A stretch of 64,000 bases of DNA from M3007 sp041392625 (GCA_041392625.1 JAWKLR010000001.1:248001-312000); one strand, 5' to 3'. Counted from the stretch's first letter, positions 17,967 to 28,517 are shown. Notes: generated by a model not told the origin, from the letters alone. Program-made: numbers and translations.

Positions 17967-18089
17967 CTTGTGTAAAGTTACAATTAAATGTTAAATCGCT
18001 GCCTGAAGCGCGCGCATTTTGAAATGCAATTGTGCACCTGAATCGAACTTCTCCCGACTGCAATCCGATTGTACTGAAAAATAAAGAGT

Positions 18090-19208
18090 ATGTTTTCTGA
18101 CCTGCATCAATTATACCAAATTGCGAAAAAGCCGGAAAGGAGAATTATTGGATTAATGTCCGGTACTTCCCTGGATGGCCTGGACATTGCTTTATGCAAA
18201 ATCTCAGGCTCTGGATATCAGACCAGGGTTCACTTGGAGCGTTTTGAATCCATTCCATTCGAGCCTGGGTTTGTTGAGCAACTCAAAACGGTCTTTGCCC
18301 GGGAGCAGGTTGCCCTGCAAGACCTCACCTTACTCCATGTACTCATTGCACAGGAACATGCCCGACTAGTCCGCCAGTTTTTGTCAAAAAACAAACTCCA
18401 CCCCAATGAGGTGGACGTACTTGCCAGTCACGGCCAAACCGTTTTTCATGCACCCAGACGATTGCATGGTTTGGAAAATATGCCGAACGCAACGTTGCAA
18501 CTGGGAGAACCAGATCACCTTGCCCGGGAGACCGGAATAATTACCCTGAGCGATTTCAGGCAAAAGCATCTGGCAGCAGGAGGGGAGGGGGCGCCTTTGG
18601 CACTTTATGGCGATGCATTTTTGTTTTCGAAAAAAGATACCGACCGAATATTGCTCAACATAGGTGGAATTGCAAACTTCAGTTTTTTACCCGGCGATCA
18701 AAGCCAACCTGTACGTGCCTTGGATACCGGCCTGGAAATACCTTGATGGATACATTTGCGCAAAAAGGAGTTTGGCCAGCGGTGGGATGTTGATGGACTT
18801 ATCGCCGCAAAGGGATTGTTGATGAATGGCTCCTGGCTGAGTTTTTAAAGTGATTCTTATTTTACTAAAAAGGGGCGAAGACAACCGGGCAGGAATACTT
18901 CAACTGGAAGTGGGTGGAAAACAAACTCGCAGGGTATCCCAAGGGAAGCCAAATCCTTACAACCTGATGCGCAGTTTGTGTGCGAACTAACCACCAAAAG
19001 CATAAGCATACAACTGCATCCCTTCACAGTTAGCAGTACAACATGCGAGTTGTTCGTAAGTGGTGGTGGTGTTCACAATCCCATTTTAATGGAACGAATT
19101 GCAGCATTCACTTCCGGAAAGATGCAGTTTGCACATACCGATCAACTCGGTATCCCGGCGAATGCCAAAGAAGCCGTACTGTTTTGCTGTTTGCAAACGA
19201 AACAGTAA
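18090..19208 (+). pseudogene. anmK: Anhydro-N-acetylmuramic acid kinase, frameshifted
   Basis: AnmK phosphorylates 1,6-anhydro-MurNAc during murein recycling. The first 218 aa contain the nucleotide-binding GLMSGTSLDGLDIALC, ASHGQTVFHAP, LSDFRQKHLAAGGEGAPL and LLNIGGIANFSFL. Near 18728 the expected DTGPGNTLMD reads DTGLEIP then stop, because the sequence has CC where CCC fits. Further indels follow between 18760 and 18970, and the frame resumes as FVCELTTKSI and FVSGGGVHNPILMERI to the stop at 19208. All family motifs are present in some frame, so either consensus errors or a recent loss is possible. Confidence 0.88.
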
Positions 19209-19268
19209 GTGGAACGATAGAGACCCTTGTTCGGGTTTAATTCCAGTGAAAGTATGGGCAAAATTTCG

Positions 19269-21532
19269 TTACCGAATTAAGGTGGCAAAACCTTTATAAA
19301 TTAAAAGGTTCCTCGCGGACTGGTAAATGTAACCTGATACACATACACCCCACCGGGCGACATGCTGCCACTGTTTTGATCCTGGCCATTCCAACCTACA
19401 TTGGGGTTGTCCGTCTCAAATACCAGTTCTCCCCAACGGTTCCAGATCGTCATGTTGAAATCGTTTATGCCTTCCAACAGACCTGCCCCAAGGAAGAGGT
19501 CATTGCTGCCGTCTCCGTTTGGCGTAAAGGCATTGGGCATAAACCATTTGAACTCAGGCACGATATCAAGCACTTGGGTAATTGAATCCTTACAGCCTTC
19601 CGGGTGGGTTACAATTAAGCGTACAGCCACTAGGCCGGTGTCCTGAAAGGTAAATAAGGGATTTTGTTGTGTCGTGGTACCCTCGTTTCCAAATTGCCAG
19701 TTCCACCTGTTTGCCCCACTGGATAAATCGGTAAACTGGACGGTATTATTGAAGTTGCTCAACAAGGTATCCGGACTGAAGGTGAAATCAGCCGTAGGGG
19801 AAGGGACAACCTTGATCAAATCAACAAAGGTGTCTTCGGTGTAACACCCAATGGGTGAGGTAATCTCTACGTGGACTGTAAACACACCAGTTTCTGTGTA
19901 TAAATGGTTGGGGCTGATCACGCCCGAGGTCGTGCCACCGTCTCCAAAATCCCATCGAATATCATAGGTGCTGTCAATGGGGGAGGATAGGTTGTCAAAA
20001 AATATATCAGCAGGGGCGCATCCTGCAAAGGTGCTTGGCTCGATGATGATGAGTGGAGGCACGGGATACCAGTTGACGACCTGGGTGGTGTCATCGGAGC
20101 AGTTATTGCTGTCATAAACCCGCAAAGTCACTGAATGATCACCGGGAATAGGATACAGGAATTCCGGATGTTGTTCGGTGCTGGTGCCTCCCTGGACCCC
20201 AAAGTTCCAGCGCCATCGGTCGATTCCGGCGTCTCCAAAGGATGCATCGGTAAAAACTACCGGACCCGCCTCGCAGGTGTCATAGACAAAGGAATAACTT
20301 GCTGTAATGCTTGGATAGATATTTACGGTTATTTCAGCAGTATCACCGCATTCCTGACCAGGATTCAGGTAGAGGGTACCATAGTATGTACCGGTATCCG
20401 GAAATGCTACGGTAGGATCCCAATCGCTGCTGTTTGAATATGGAGTGCCATCAATGTCAAAATTCCATACAAATTCATCAATGAATTGCTGCTGTACACT
20501 TTGATTCAGAAAGGTAATTGAATTTTGCCCACAGGAAGTAACAACGTATTGCTGCGGACCGGCAATGGAGTCCGATGAGATATTGGCAATGACTGTAGGG
20601 CTGCAATCGGCGACATTGAATTGGAAGTCGCGTCGGACGGTAGAGAGCAAAACCCCATTTCGGTATTCCTCCACACAAACGCCTACTACATACTGTCCTA
20701 GCATATTGGGTGTGCCACTAATAAATCCTGAGCTTGTATTGATTGAAATGGGTGGATTGCCGCCCATCGGTGATCCGGGGGTATAGGTAGGAGCAAGAAA
20801 AATGATGTTGTCAAATGGAGGTGCACAAGGTGGGTTGGGGGCAGCACCAATGCACGACTGGAGGGCAGAAAGAGGAGAGAGAATGGGCCCACCTCCTGCA
20901 TATGGGCTACAAAAACTGTAAATCAATTGGTCGCCATCGGGGTCTGAGGCTCCATGGTCAAATTCCAGGGGAAAACCATTGCAAATGATAATTGGAGGAA
21001 AATTGTCAAAGGTTGGGCTGTTGTTTCTGAGTTGTTGTGCTTGTGGGGTAAGTTCAACTGTATAGGTTGCTCCTACATCACCCGGATTCGGAACATTTGA
21101 AATGGTAATATTCCGACAACAGCGTTGGTATACGATGAAATAGCTTTGCGTACTGATGGGCAGTTCTCTTTGAAAGATATATACTCCTTCCTCTACACAT
21201 ACATTCGGCAGCTGAGCTACACAGTTGGGTGTGTCCGGAATCAGGTTAGACTTAAAACTCAGAGGGATGTTGAACGTCTGCCAAAGGGAGTTGTTGTCAT
21301 AAGATCCACGGTATATGGCAATGGGGGCCGGGTTGTCAAAATCTGCTCCACTGCCATTGCAATCCCGGTAGATTTTCATGGTAAATTCATACAGGTTGGT
21401 ATTGGCTACCGAATCGGTTGAAATGACCTTGTAAGTTACTTCTCCGCCAATGATGTGCATGCCAAATCCCACTGTGGTGCAGGAAAAAGCAAGTAGTAAG
21501 GGGAGTATATAGTTGATTTTGAAGAACTTCAT
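19269..21532 (-). CDS. PKD-repeat T9SS protein with CHU_C sorting domain, C-terminal tip frameshifted
   Basis: A 743-aa frame from the ATG at 21532 with signal peptide (TTVGFGMHIIGGEVTY, a common start for these proteins). It has an N-terminal beta region (about 25-310), then several PKD modules recognisable by WNFG, WDFGDGGTTSG and WQFGNEGTTTQQNP, and a CHU_C domain (FMPNAFTPNGDGSNDLF, TIWNRWGELVFE). The open frame stops at 19301 after SPRGTF. Two small indels at about 19295-19308 would restore the conserved ending FNLKGFATLIR with a stop at 19269, so I give that end. Probably a cell-surface protein; ligand unknown. Confidence 0.85.
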
Positions 21533-21778
21533 TCGCTCAATCTGTTTTTTCTCTATAGTTTGTGTATTGGACAGCCTTCATATTTATTTTAATACCATTC
21601 CGCGCTCTTATGCTGCCTCAAACGATTAAAAATGCGTGAAAAGTGTCAGTATATGTCAATTCTTAACTACAAAATTTGAATGAAGGGCTTTCCATATCGA
21701 CAGAAAATTGTGGGTTAACAAAAAAAAACGGACTTTTGTCCCCGAACCCATTCATTCAAAACGCATTTTAACCGCCAT

Positions 21779-22360
21779 TTGTTGGCTATGTTCCTGCTAC
21801 GAGACGACATTTCTGAAATCATTGCCCTTCTGGAAAAAGGAGGCACTATTTGTTACCCAACCGATACAATTTGGGGAATTGGTTGTGATGCCCTGAACGA
21901 AGCGGCAATCGAAAAAATCAATCAACTTAAAGGCGGTCCTCCCGATTCCGGGTATATCCTGCTGGTAGATGGGATTGACATGCTGAAACAATACGTCCCA
22001 AAGATACATCCCAGATTGGAAACCCTTTTGTCTTTTCACACCCGACCGCTCAGTATTGTCTATGCGGAAAGTGAAGGCCTTCCAGATAGTGTGAAGGCAC
22101 CAGATGGATCCATTGCAATTCGCGTTGCTACCGATGAGTTCTGCCAGGAGTTAATCGCCTCTTTTGGCAAGCCGTTAATTAGCACCGCGGCCTGTTTGAA
22201 AGGTGAACCCTATCCACCATCCTTCGGCGGTATTTCCAGTGAAATTATCGCAGGCGTGGATTATGTGGTCCGCCACCGACGCGACGACAAGGCGGCAAAT
22301 GAACCTTCTCCGGTTGCCCGACTCGACAGGCACCAGGAGTTGGAATTTGTACGCGAATAA
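21779..22360 (+). CDS. Sua5/YciO/YrdC (TsaC-like) protein with altered key motifs
   Basis: A 193-aa protein of the fold that makes threonylcarbamoyl-AMP for the t6A tRNA modification. GGTICYPTDTIWGIGCDALN (about 21-40) and GSIAIRVATDEF match well. In typical members the next motif is KKRS/KGRP with a conserved arginine; here it reads LKGGPPDSGYILLV, so the arginine is glycine. The typical STSANxSGEP is STAACLKGEP, so the asparagine is cysteine. It may still be the housekeeping enzyme of this lineage, or a paralogue with a changed role. The start could also be the ATG at 21788 (MFLLRDD). It ends at a bidirectional terminator. Confidence 0.85.
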   Translation: MLAMFLLRDDISEIIALLEKGGTICYPTDTIWGIGCDALNEAAIEKINQLKGGPPDSGYILLVDGIDMLKQYVPKIHPRLETLLSFHTRPLSIVYAESEGLPDSVKAPDGSIAIRVATDEFCQELIASFGKPLISTAACLKGEPYPPSFGGISSEIIAGVDYVVRHRRDDKAANEPSPVARLDRHQELEFVRE

Positions 22361-22390
22361 CCGCTTCCAAAATAAGGCGTATATTAAAAA

Positions 22391-22421
22391 AAAGCCAGTC
22401 CGAATAAACCGGACTGGCTTT
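22391..22421. terminator. Bidirectional terminator
   Basis: AAAGCCAGTCCG (22391-22402) pairs exactly with CGGACTGGCTTT (22410-22421) around a 7-nt loop, with A and T runs on each side. It lies between convergent genes. Confidence 0.85.
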
Positions 22422-22426
22422 TCCCA

Positions 22427-23538
22427 TTATTGCTCAATGGGCTTCCCGGATTCCAGGGTTTCAATGATGCTCTTCAAATTTGCCTTATTCAAGTCATCCT
22501 TTGCCTGACCCAACGCAATTTTAGCGTGTTCCAGGGCTTTGTCAAGTTGTCCATCCGCAGAGTATCCACGGGTGAGCCCCACATGGGTTGGCCAGGTATC
22601 TCCGTGGATTTCGAAATTTTTCTCAAATACCTTTACCGCCTCCTTTGGTTTTTTTTGGGCGATCAACTGTCTTCCGTAACCATGCATTTCAAAAACCGTG
22701 GCGGCTTCCAGACTTTGCTCTCGGGCCTGATCGGCCTCCTCTGTGCGGCCCAGGGCATCCAGAATCCCTGCCTTCACCGTTAGGCCGTTAAAATTTGGTT
22801 TGCCAACTGGGGGCGATACAGCATTGTTGGCCCAGATCAGAAAACTCTTCCAGATTGGTGTTTTTGTTGGAGGCAAAAATTGGCAGCAGTAAGCCAGTTT
22901 TCATCATCAAAGCCTTTGTCGCCCGAAAACCTCGCAAATTGGCTATCACGGTTTCTTTAAGATCCACTTTTATGTTGATTGGAATCCGCCTTATGCTCCC
23001 ACGCAACATAAGGTCACGGCATCCCGCGTTTGATTTTCAAAGAGGAGTAATTTAGCCATTCAATACTGGGCTTTTGATCTTTTTGTTGGCCGGACGGTCA
23101 CGCGCAGTGCATCCTTACGTTCGTCGTAAAAATAACTGCCCCCAGGCTTCGGAGTCGGTAGAAAAAATAACCAGTGGATTGCTCTTCTCCTAGTGCAATG
23201 AAAAATCCATAGGTACCTGCAGCAAGTTTCTTCCCTTCAATTTCTACATCGGTGCTAAAAGAGATGGTCGTACACTCATTTGCTCCTGCGCTGCCAGGGT
23301 GCAACGTGGATGTACCAAAACGAATTTTGAAAGCCGTAATGTGCGACGGGCGTACCCCAAATAGAGCCTTCGCGGCCCTTGACCACCAGTGCTGTCGGCT
23401 AACTTCGACAGTAGTCAGGCCAATGCGCTGACTTATGCTGCTTTTCAGGTTAAAACTTCCATTCAGAAAATTCAGCGCCTGGCCAAACCCAAGTTGAGCG
23501 GTCAAGACAGTAATCAGGAAAAGTGTAATTTTTTTCAT
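22427..23538 (-). pseudogene. DUF2911-TPR periplasmic protein, frameshifted
   Basis: The N-terminal fragment (ATG at 23538) has a signal peptide (LTAQLGFGQ) and DUF2911 features: ANECTTISFSTDVEIEGKK and LAAGTYGFFIALGEEQST. Between about 23160 and 22790 the frame is broken several times, yet INIKVDLKETVIANLR (typical DUF2911 end) is still readable. The final 149-aa frame to 22427 holds tetratricopeptide helices (KAGILDALGRTEEADQAREQ, HAKIALGQAKDDLNKA). The intact gene would encode about 365 aa. In Bacteroidota this architecture is secreted and of unknown function. Lesions sit in both domains. Confidence 0.8.
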
Positions 23539-23786
23539 TGCTTAAAAATTTGGTTTAGAAAAGAACCGGTGATGATCTTTTAGGGTAAAAGCAGGTGTTT
23601 TAATCCAGATCAACACACAAGTTTTAATCAATTCGTTGTATTCTTCCCCAATTTCTTATTTGTTCTCCTACCGATTTCTTTTTTGCCAAACAAATAAAAG
23701 ACGCAAGGACTAAACAACTCGTTTTTCGCCGGCCGTCTATATTTTAAACACATACTCTTTTACCAATTCTAAACACACCAGTTATC

Positions 23787-24803
23787 GTGGCAACAATCCA
23801 TTTCCCAGCAGAGTGGGAGCCCCAGAGCGCCGTTCAATTAAGCCTCCCTCATCCGGATACAGACTGGGTGGACATGCTTGAGGAAGCACAGGCCGTTTTC
23901 GTAGAAATTGCCCGGGCAATCCTGCCTTTTGAGGCTGTTTTAGTTGTAGCACCAAGTCTGGAGTATGCGCAAGCAGTGATGAAGGATTTACCTCAGGACA
24001 ACATCCGGTATGCAATTGCCCCAACCAATGATACCTGGGCCCGGGATCACGGAGGAATCGGAGTATTAGATGGCGACAAACCACTGCTCCTCGATTTTGT
24101 TTTCAACGGCTGGGGACTCAAATTCGCAGCCGACAAGGACAATCTGATTACAAGTGTGCTGGCACAGCAGGATGTCTTCAAGGCACCGAAAGTTCACGGT
24201 GGACTGGTTCTGGAAGGAGGTGCTTTGGAAAGTGACGGGCAGGGAACGCTGCTTACCACTACCGAATGCCTTTTGTCGCCCAATAGAAACCCACACCTAA
24301 GCCAACTGCAAATAGAACAGGAGTTGAAACGCCTATTGGGTCTGGATCGAATTTTATGGCTTAATCACGGTTTTCTGGAGGGCGATGATACGGATTCACA
24401 CATTGATACCCTTGCTCGTTTTTGTACTCCTGATACGATTGCCTATGTAAAATGTTCCGATCCGAAGGATGTACATTATGAAGCACTTCAGGCTATGGAA
24501 AGTGAGTTAAAGGGTTTTGTCAAAAAAGATGGTACCCCATTCACCCTCATTCCCTTGCCCTGGCCCGATGCATGTTTTGCCTCAGATGGTCATCGCCTGC
24601 CTGCTACCTATGCCAATTTCCTGATTATCAATGGCGCTGTTTTAGTCCCGACTTATCGGGTTCCACAGGATGCGGAAGCGCTTTCCACCTTGCAAACAGT
24701 ATTTCCCGACCGAAAAATTATTGGAATTGACTGCCGCCCCCTGATTGAACAACATGGTTCCTTGCACTGTGTGACCATGCAATATCCATTGGGTTTTGTT
24801 TAG
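23787..24803 (+). CDS. aguA: Agmatine deiminase
   Basis: A 338-aa guanidino-group modifying enzyme that converts agmatine to N-carbamoylputrescine and ammonia. The start is a GTG at 23787 (reads MATIHFPAEWEPQ, the family N-terminus); no ATG fits. Motifs: NDTWARDHG (81-89), the GGLVLEGGALE strand, GDDTDSHIDTLARF (199-212), and the catalytic Cys328 in GSLHCVTMQYP. The length fits the family (about 340-370). The aguB gene follows 123 nt downstream, giving the two-step plant/bacterial route to putrescine; an arginine decarboxylase is not in the window. Confidence 0.95.
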   Translation: MATIHFPAEWEPQSAVQLSLPHPDTDWVDMLEEAQAVFVEIARAILPFEAVLVVAPSLEYAQAVMKDLPQDNIRYAIAPTNDTWARDHGGIGVLDGDKPLLLDFVFNGWGLKFAADKDNLITSVLAQQDVFKAPKVHGGLVLEGGALESDGQGTLLTTTECLLSPNRNPHLSQLQIEQELKRLLGLDRILWLNHGFLEGDDTDSHIDTLARFCTPDTIAYVKCSDPKDVHYEALQAMESELKGFVKKDGTPFTLIPLPWPDACFASDGHRLPATYANFLIINGAVLVPTYRVPQDAEALSTLQTVFPDRKIIGIDCRPLIEQHGSLHCVTMQYPLGFV

Positions 24804-24926
24804 TGGCCTGTAATGGTTTTATAAGTACGGACTGTTTTCCCATTCTAATCCCAATAAATCAAGCTATTGAAGGGATGGATCGCAAATATCTGCTAATTTC
24901 ACAGCCATAGAAACACATAGCATCGC

Positions 24927-25808
24927 ATGAAATTAAAAATTGGAATTGTTCAACACGCTTGCGGACCGGATAAGCAAGCCAATATAGAAACTTCATTAGA
25001 GGGGATAGCCGCCTGTGCTGCACAAGGCGCTGAATTGGTCGTACTGCAGGAACTGCATTGCGGCATTTACTTTTGTCAGGCAGAGGAAACGGAAATGTTC
25101 AATCTGGCAGAGCCAATCCCCGGACCAGATACTGAAATTTTTTCCCGAGCCGCCCGTGAAAATAAGGTGGTATTGGTGAGCTCTTTATTCGAAAAACGGG
25201 CTCCGGGCTTATACCACAATACAGCTGTGGTGTTTGAGAAAGACGGGAGCATCGCCGGGAAATATCGAAAAATGCATATTCCGGATGATCCGGCATATTA
25301 TGAGAAATTTTACTTCACGCCGGGCGATATGGGGTTTGAGCCCATTCAGACCTCCGTTGGTAAATTAGGAGTTCTGGTCTGCTGGGACCAATGGTATCCG
25401 GAAGCAGCCCGCCTAATGGCACTGGCAGGAGCTGAAATGCTGATTTATCCAACTGCAATTGGTTGGGAAAGCACCGATGATGCCGAGGAGAAAAGCCGGC
25501 AGTACGAAGCATGGTTTACTATACAACGTGGACATGCCGTAGCCAATGGATTGCCAGTGATCAGTGTCAATCGGGTTGGTACCGAGCCAGATTGGACAGG
25601 GGTTACCGGAGGCATTGAATTCTGGGGACAAAGTTTTATTGCCGGGCCGCAAGGAGAAGTTTTATACCGGGCTGACTCAACAAAACCCGAGCATGTTGTG
25701 TTGGAAGTTGATAAAAACCGGACAGAAGAGGTTCGACGAATTTGGCCTTTCTTCCGCGACCGACGAATTGATTTTTACCAAGACCTAACCAAACGCTATC
25801 GGGATTAG
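24927..25808 (+). CDS. aguB: N-carbamoylputrescine amidase
   Basis: A 293-aa nitrilase-superfamily amidase that hydrolyses N-carbamoylputrescine to putrescine, CO2 and ammonia. The catalytic triad is E42 (LQELHCG), K115 (RKMHIPDD) and C152 (VCWDQWYPEAARLMALAGA). Length and C-terminus (WPFFRDRRIDFYQDLTKRY) match AguB closely. It follows aguA on the same strand, so polyamine synthesis from agmatine is a firm inference. Confidence 0.95.
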   Translation: MKLKIGIVQHACGPDKQANIETSLEGIAACAAQGAELVVLQELHCGIYFCQAEETEMFNLAEPIPGPDTEIFSRAARENKVVLVSSLFEKRAPGLYHNTAVVFEKDGSIAGKYRKMHIPDDPAYYEKFYFTPGDMGFEPIQTSVGKLGVLVCWDQWYPEAARLMALAGAEMLIYPTAIGWESTDDAEEKSRQYEAWFTIQRGHAVANGLPVISVNRVGTEPDWTGVTGGIEFWGQSFIAGPQGEVLYRADSTKPEHVVLEVDKNRTEEVRRIWPFFRDRRIDFYQDLTKRYRD

Positions 25809-25872
25809 TAGTTTCTTTGACTGATAAATCAGCAACGAACCACAAACGTACCCGGATAAAACCTACCTAACC

Positions 25873-27501
25873 ATGTCTGACCTGACTTTTGAAAAAAATA
25901 AAGATGCCCTGCTTTTAGCCATCTCCAACATGCGCCGACGGTTTGAAACCATTGAGGCCGGAGGCGGTCCCAAGCGGATTGAAAAACTGCATGCAGAGGG
26001 CAAGATGACTGCCCGGGAACGGATTGACTATCTGTTGGACGAAGGCAGTCCGCGCATTGAAATAGGGGCCTTTGCCGGGTATGAAATGTATAAAGAACAC
26101 GGTGGCTGTCCCGCCGGTGGGGTAGTAGTGGTCATTGGGTACGTCCGGGGGCGGCAATGCATGGTAGTAGCTAATGATGCCACTGTAAAAGCCGGTGCCT
26201 GGTTTCCCATTACGGGCAAAAAAAATCTGCGCGCACAGGAGATTGCACTCGAAAACCGTTTGCCATTGATTTATCTGGTTGACAGTGCCGGCGTGTATCT
26301 CCCAATGCAGGATGAAATTTTCCCGGATAAAGAGCATTTTGGCCGGATTTTCAGAAACAATGCAAAACTCTCAGCAGCGGGAATTCCGCAAATTGCAGCC
26401 ATTATGGGTTCCTGTGTGGCTGGTGGAGCATATCTGCCCATCATGTCGGATGAGGCCCTGATTGTAGAAGGAACCGGCTCGGTTTTCCTCGCTGGCCCAT
26501 ATCTTGTGAAAGCAGCGATAGGAGAAGATGTAGACTTGCAAACCCTGGGAGGAGCTGTTACACACAATGAAATCAGTGGTGTGACCGATTATAAAATGCC
26601 GGATGATCAAACTTGTCTGGATACGGTGAAGGACCTGATGGACAAAATGGGTAAGCCTGCCCAAACCGGCTTTGACCGTGCTACCCCCAAGCCACCTGCT
26701 AGCGATGGTGAAGAACTTCTAGGCTTGTTTCCCGAGCAATCCACCAAACCATTTGATACCCTGCAACTTATTCGGCAACTGGTTGATGATGGCGAGATTA
26801 CCCAGTATAAAGAACACTATGGGAAAACCATTATTTGTGCATATGCCCGGATAGATGGCTGGGCCGTTGGGATTGTAGCAAACAACCGGCAGGTAGTGAA
26901 AAACGGAAAAGGTGAAATTCAGTTTGGCGGCGTTATTTACTCCGATTCGGCCGATAAGGCAACCCGGTTTATCCTGAATTGCAATCAGAAAAAAATTCCA
27001 TTGGTCTTCTTGCACGATGTTACCGGTTTTATGGTTGGTACCCGTTCTGAACACGGAGGTATAATTAAGGATGGAGCAAAAATGGTGAATGCTGTTTCCA
27101 ACAGTGTGGTGCCTAAGTTCTCTGTTGTGATTGGAAACTCTTATGGCGCCGGGAATTATGCGATGTGTGGAAAAGCATACGATCCACGGCTGATTGTGGC
27201 ATGGCCAACCGCTAAAATTGCGGTAATGGGAGGTGAGCAGGCCGCCAAAGTTTTGACACAAATCCAGGTATCTTCCTTGAAGAAAAAAGGCGAAGCACCT
27301 GACCCCGAAGCAGAAAAGGCCTTATTTGAAAAAATAAAGCAGCGCTACGACGACCAAACGACCCCGTACTATGCTGCTGCCCGCTTGTGGGTGGATGCCA
27401 TCATCGATCCGCGCGAAACCCGACAGTGGATCAGCATGGGAATTGAAGCAGCAGATAAAGCACCTATGGAGGACTTCAAAGTTGGAGTCATTCAGACCTA
27501 G
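25873..27501 (+). CDS. Acyl-CoA carboxylase carboxyltransferase (beta) subunit, methylcrotonyl-CoA type
   Basis: A 542-aa crotonase-fold carboxyltransferase. It transfers carboxyl from biotin to an acyl-CoA. Features: LHAEGKMTARERIDYLLDEG (about 39-58), GSCVAGGAYLPIMSDEALIV in the N-half, and in the C-half GFMVGTRSEHGGIIKDGAKM and GNSYGAGNYAMCGKAYDPR. These forms are closer to 3-methylcrotonyl-CoA carboxylase beta (leucine breakdown) than to propionyl-CoA carboxylase, but substrate is not certain. No biotin subunit lies beside it; the accB/accC pair at 39.8-41.7 kb belongs to the acetyl-CoA enzyme. Confidence 0.88.
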   Translation: MSDLTFEKNKDALLLAISNMRRRFETIEAGGGPKRIEKLHAEGKMTARERIDYLLDEGSPRIEIGAFAGYEMYKEHGGCPAGGVVVVIGYVRGRQCMVVANDATVKAGAWFPITGKKNLRAQEIALENRLPLIYLVDSAGVYLPMQDEIFPDKEHFGRIFRNNAKLSAAGIPQIAAIMGSCVAGGAYLPIMSDEALIVEGTGSVFLAGPYLVKAAIGEDVDLQTLGGAVTHNEISGVTDYKMPDDQTCLDTVKDLMDKMGKPAQTGFDRATPKPPASDGEELLGLFPEQSTKPFDTLQLIRQLVDDGEITQYKEHYGKTIICAYARIDGWAVGIVANNRQVVKNGKGEIQFGGVIYSDSADKATRFILNCNQKKIPLVFLHDVTGFMVGTRSEHGGIIKDGAKMVNAVSNSVVPKFSVVIGNSYGAGNYAMCGKAYDPRLIVAWPTAKIAVMGGEQAAKVLTQIQVSSLKKKGEAPDPEAEKALFEKIKQRYDDQTTPYYAAARLWVDAIIDPRETRQWISMGIEAADKAPMEDFKVGVIQT

Positions 27502-27514
27502 ACATCAATTTACA

Positions 27515-28138
27515 ATGCGGACACCTTTTGACCTTGAAAACTGGGAGCGAAAAGCCCATTATGAACTCTTTAAAACCTATGAAGAGCCCTTTCATGGTGT
27601 AACAGTTACGCTGGATTGTACCCGTGCCTACCAACAAGCCAAAGCTGCCAGGGCTTCCTTTTTTCTCTGGTATTTGCACCGCGCTATGCGGGTGATGAAT
27701 GAACTCGAAATCTTTCGGCTTCGCATTGAGGAAGACAGCTTGTATTTGTATGATTGCATTCATGCTGGCGTGACGGTGGATCGACCCAACGGCACTTTTG
27801 GTTTTAGTTACATTCCGTTTGATTGGGATTTTGAAAAATTCGCATCCGCTGCCAGCGAGGAAATGGATCGGGTTCGACAGGAAAGTACCCTCGTCCCGGA
27901 ACAGAAACAGGATAATGTGGCCTATTTTTCATCCCTTCCCTGGATTGCCTTTACGGGTTTGTCGCATGCAAGAAAATTTAGCAATCGGGAAAGCATCCCC
28001 AAAATCACCAATGGAAAAATGACGGAAAGAAACGGACGGCGAAGCATGCCCTTTTCTATTCATGTGCATCACGCATTGATAGACGGTCGTCAACTTGGTG
28101 AATACCTCGATCGATTACAGGAACTGTTGGACGAATAG
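27515..28138 (+). CDS. Chloramphenicol acetyltransferase-like protein
   Basis: A 207-aa protein of the CAT superfamily. The start is the ATG at 27515, 13 nt after the carboxylase stop; the longer upstream frame overlaps that gene and is rejected. It has the CAT N-terminus (FDLENWERKAHYELF), GFSYIPFDWDFEKF, SSLPWIAFTGLSHAR, and the active-site HHALIDG (185-191) near the end. Family members acetylate chloramphenicol or other small hydroxyl compounds with acetyl-CoA. Chromosomal copies in environmental Bacteroidota are often not resistance genes, so a role with an acyl-CoA product of the upstream gene cannot be excluded. Confidence 0.85.
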   Translation: MRTPFDLENWERKAHYELFKTYEEPFHGVTVTLDCTRAYQQAKAARASFFLWYLHRAMRVMNELEIFRLRIEEDSLYLYDCIHAGVTVDRPNGTFGFSYIPFDWDFEKFASAASEEMDRVRQESTLVPEQKQDNVAYFSSLPWIAFTGLSHARKFSNRESIPKITNGKMTERNGRRSMPFSIHVHHALIDGRQLGEYLDRLQELLDE

Positions 28139-28162
28139 CGAAAATCAAATAAATTACATGGT

Positions 28163-28510
28163 ATGGCGTACAATGAACACTTAGGAGATCGTATTCGGAA
28201 TGTGTTGGTCCGCAAAAATTACGATTTCGAAGAAAAGAAAATGATGGGAGGACTGTGCTTCATGGTCGACGACAAGATGTGCGTTGGAGTCGTGCAGGAT
28301 AGCCTCATGGTGCGCACCGACCCGGAAATCTACAATGACTTGCTGGAACGGCAGGGCTGTCGTCAAATGGACTTTACCGGGCGCCCATTAAAAGGCTTCC
28401 TCTTTGTAGATCCGGAGGGCATTGAGCAAGATCAGGACCTGAACTCCTGGATTCAGCTGTGCCTGGATTTTAACCCAAAGGCCAAATCCAGTAAGAAAAA
28501 GAAAAAATAG
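28163..28510 (+). CDS. TfoX N-terminal domain protein
   Basis: A 115-aa soluble protein. Its features are EKKMMGGLCFMVDDKMCVGVVQ and the closing strand GRPLKGFLFVDPEGI, as in TfoX/Sxy N-terminal domains. It lacks the C-terminal TfoX domain and ends in a lysine-rich tail (SSKKKKK). Full-length TfoX controls competence in Gammaproteobacteria; stand-alone N-domains are widespread and their role is unknown. It follows the CAT-like gene by 24 nt and is probably co-transcribed. Confidence 0.82.
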   Translation: MAYNEHLGDRIRNVLVRKNYDFEEKKMMGGLCFMVDDKMCVGVVQDSLMVRTDPEIYNDLLERQGCRQMDFTGRPLKGFLFVDPEGIEQDQDLNSWIQLCLDFNPKAKSSKKKKK

Positions 28511-28517
28511 CCGGCGC

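Noticed and set aside
26719..27261. A 180-codon minus-strand ORF inside the carboxylase gene
   Set aside because: Antisense to the conserved carboxyltransferase C-half.
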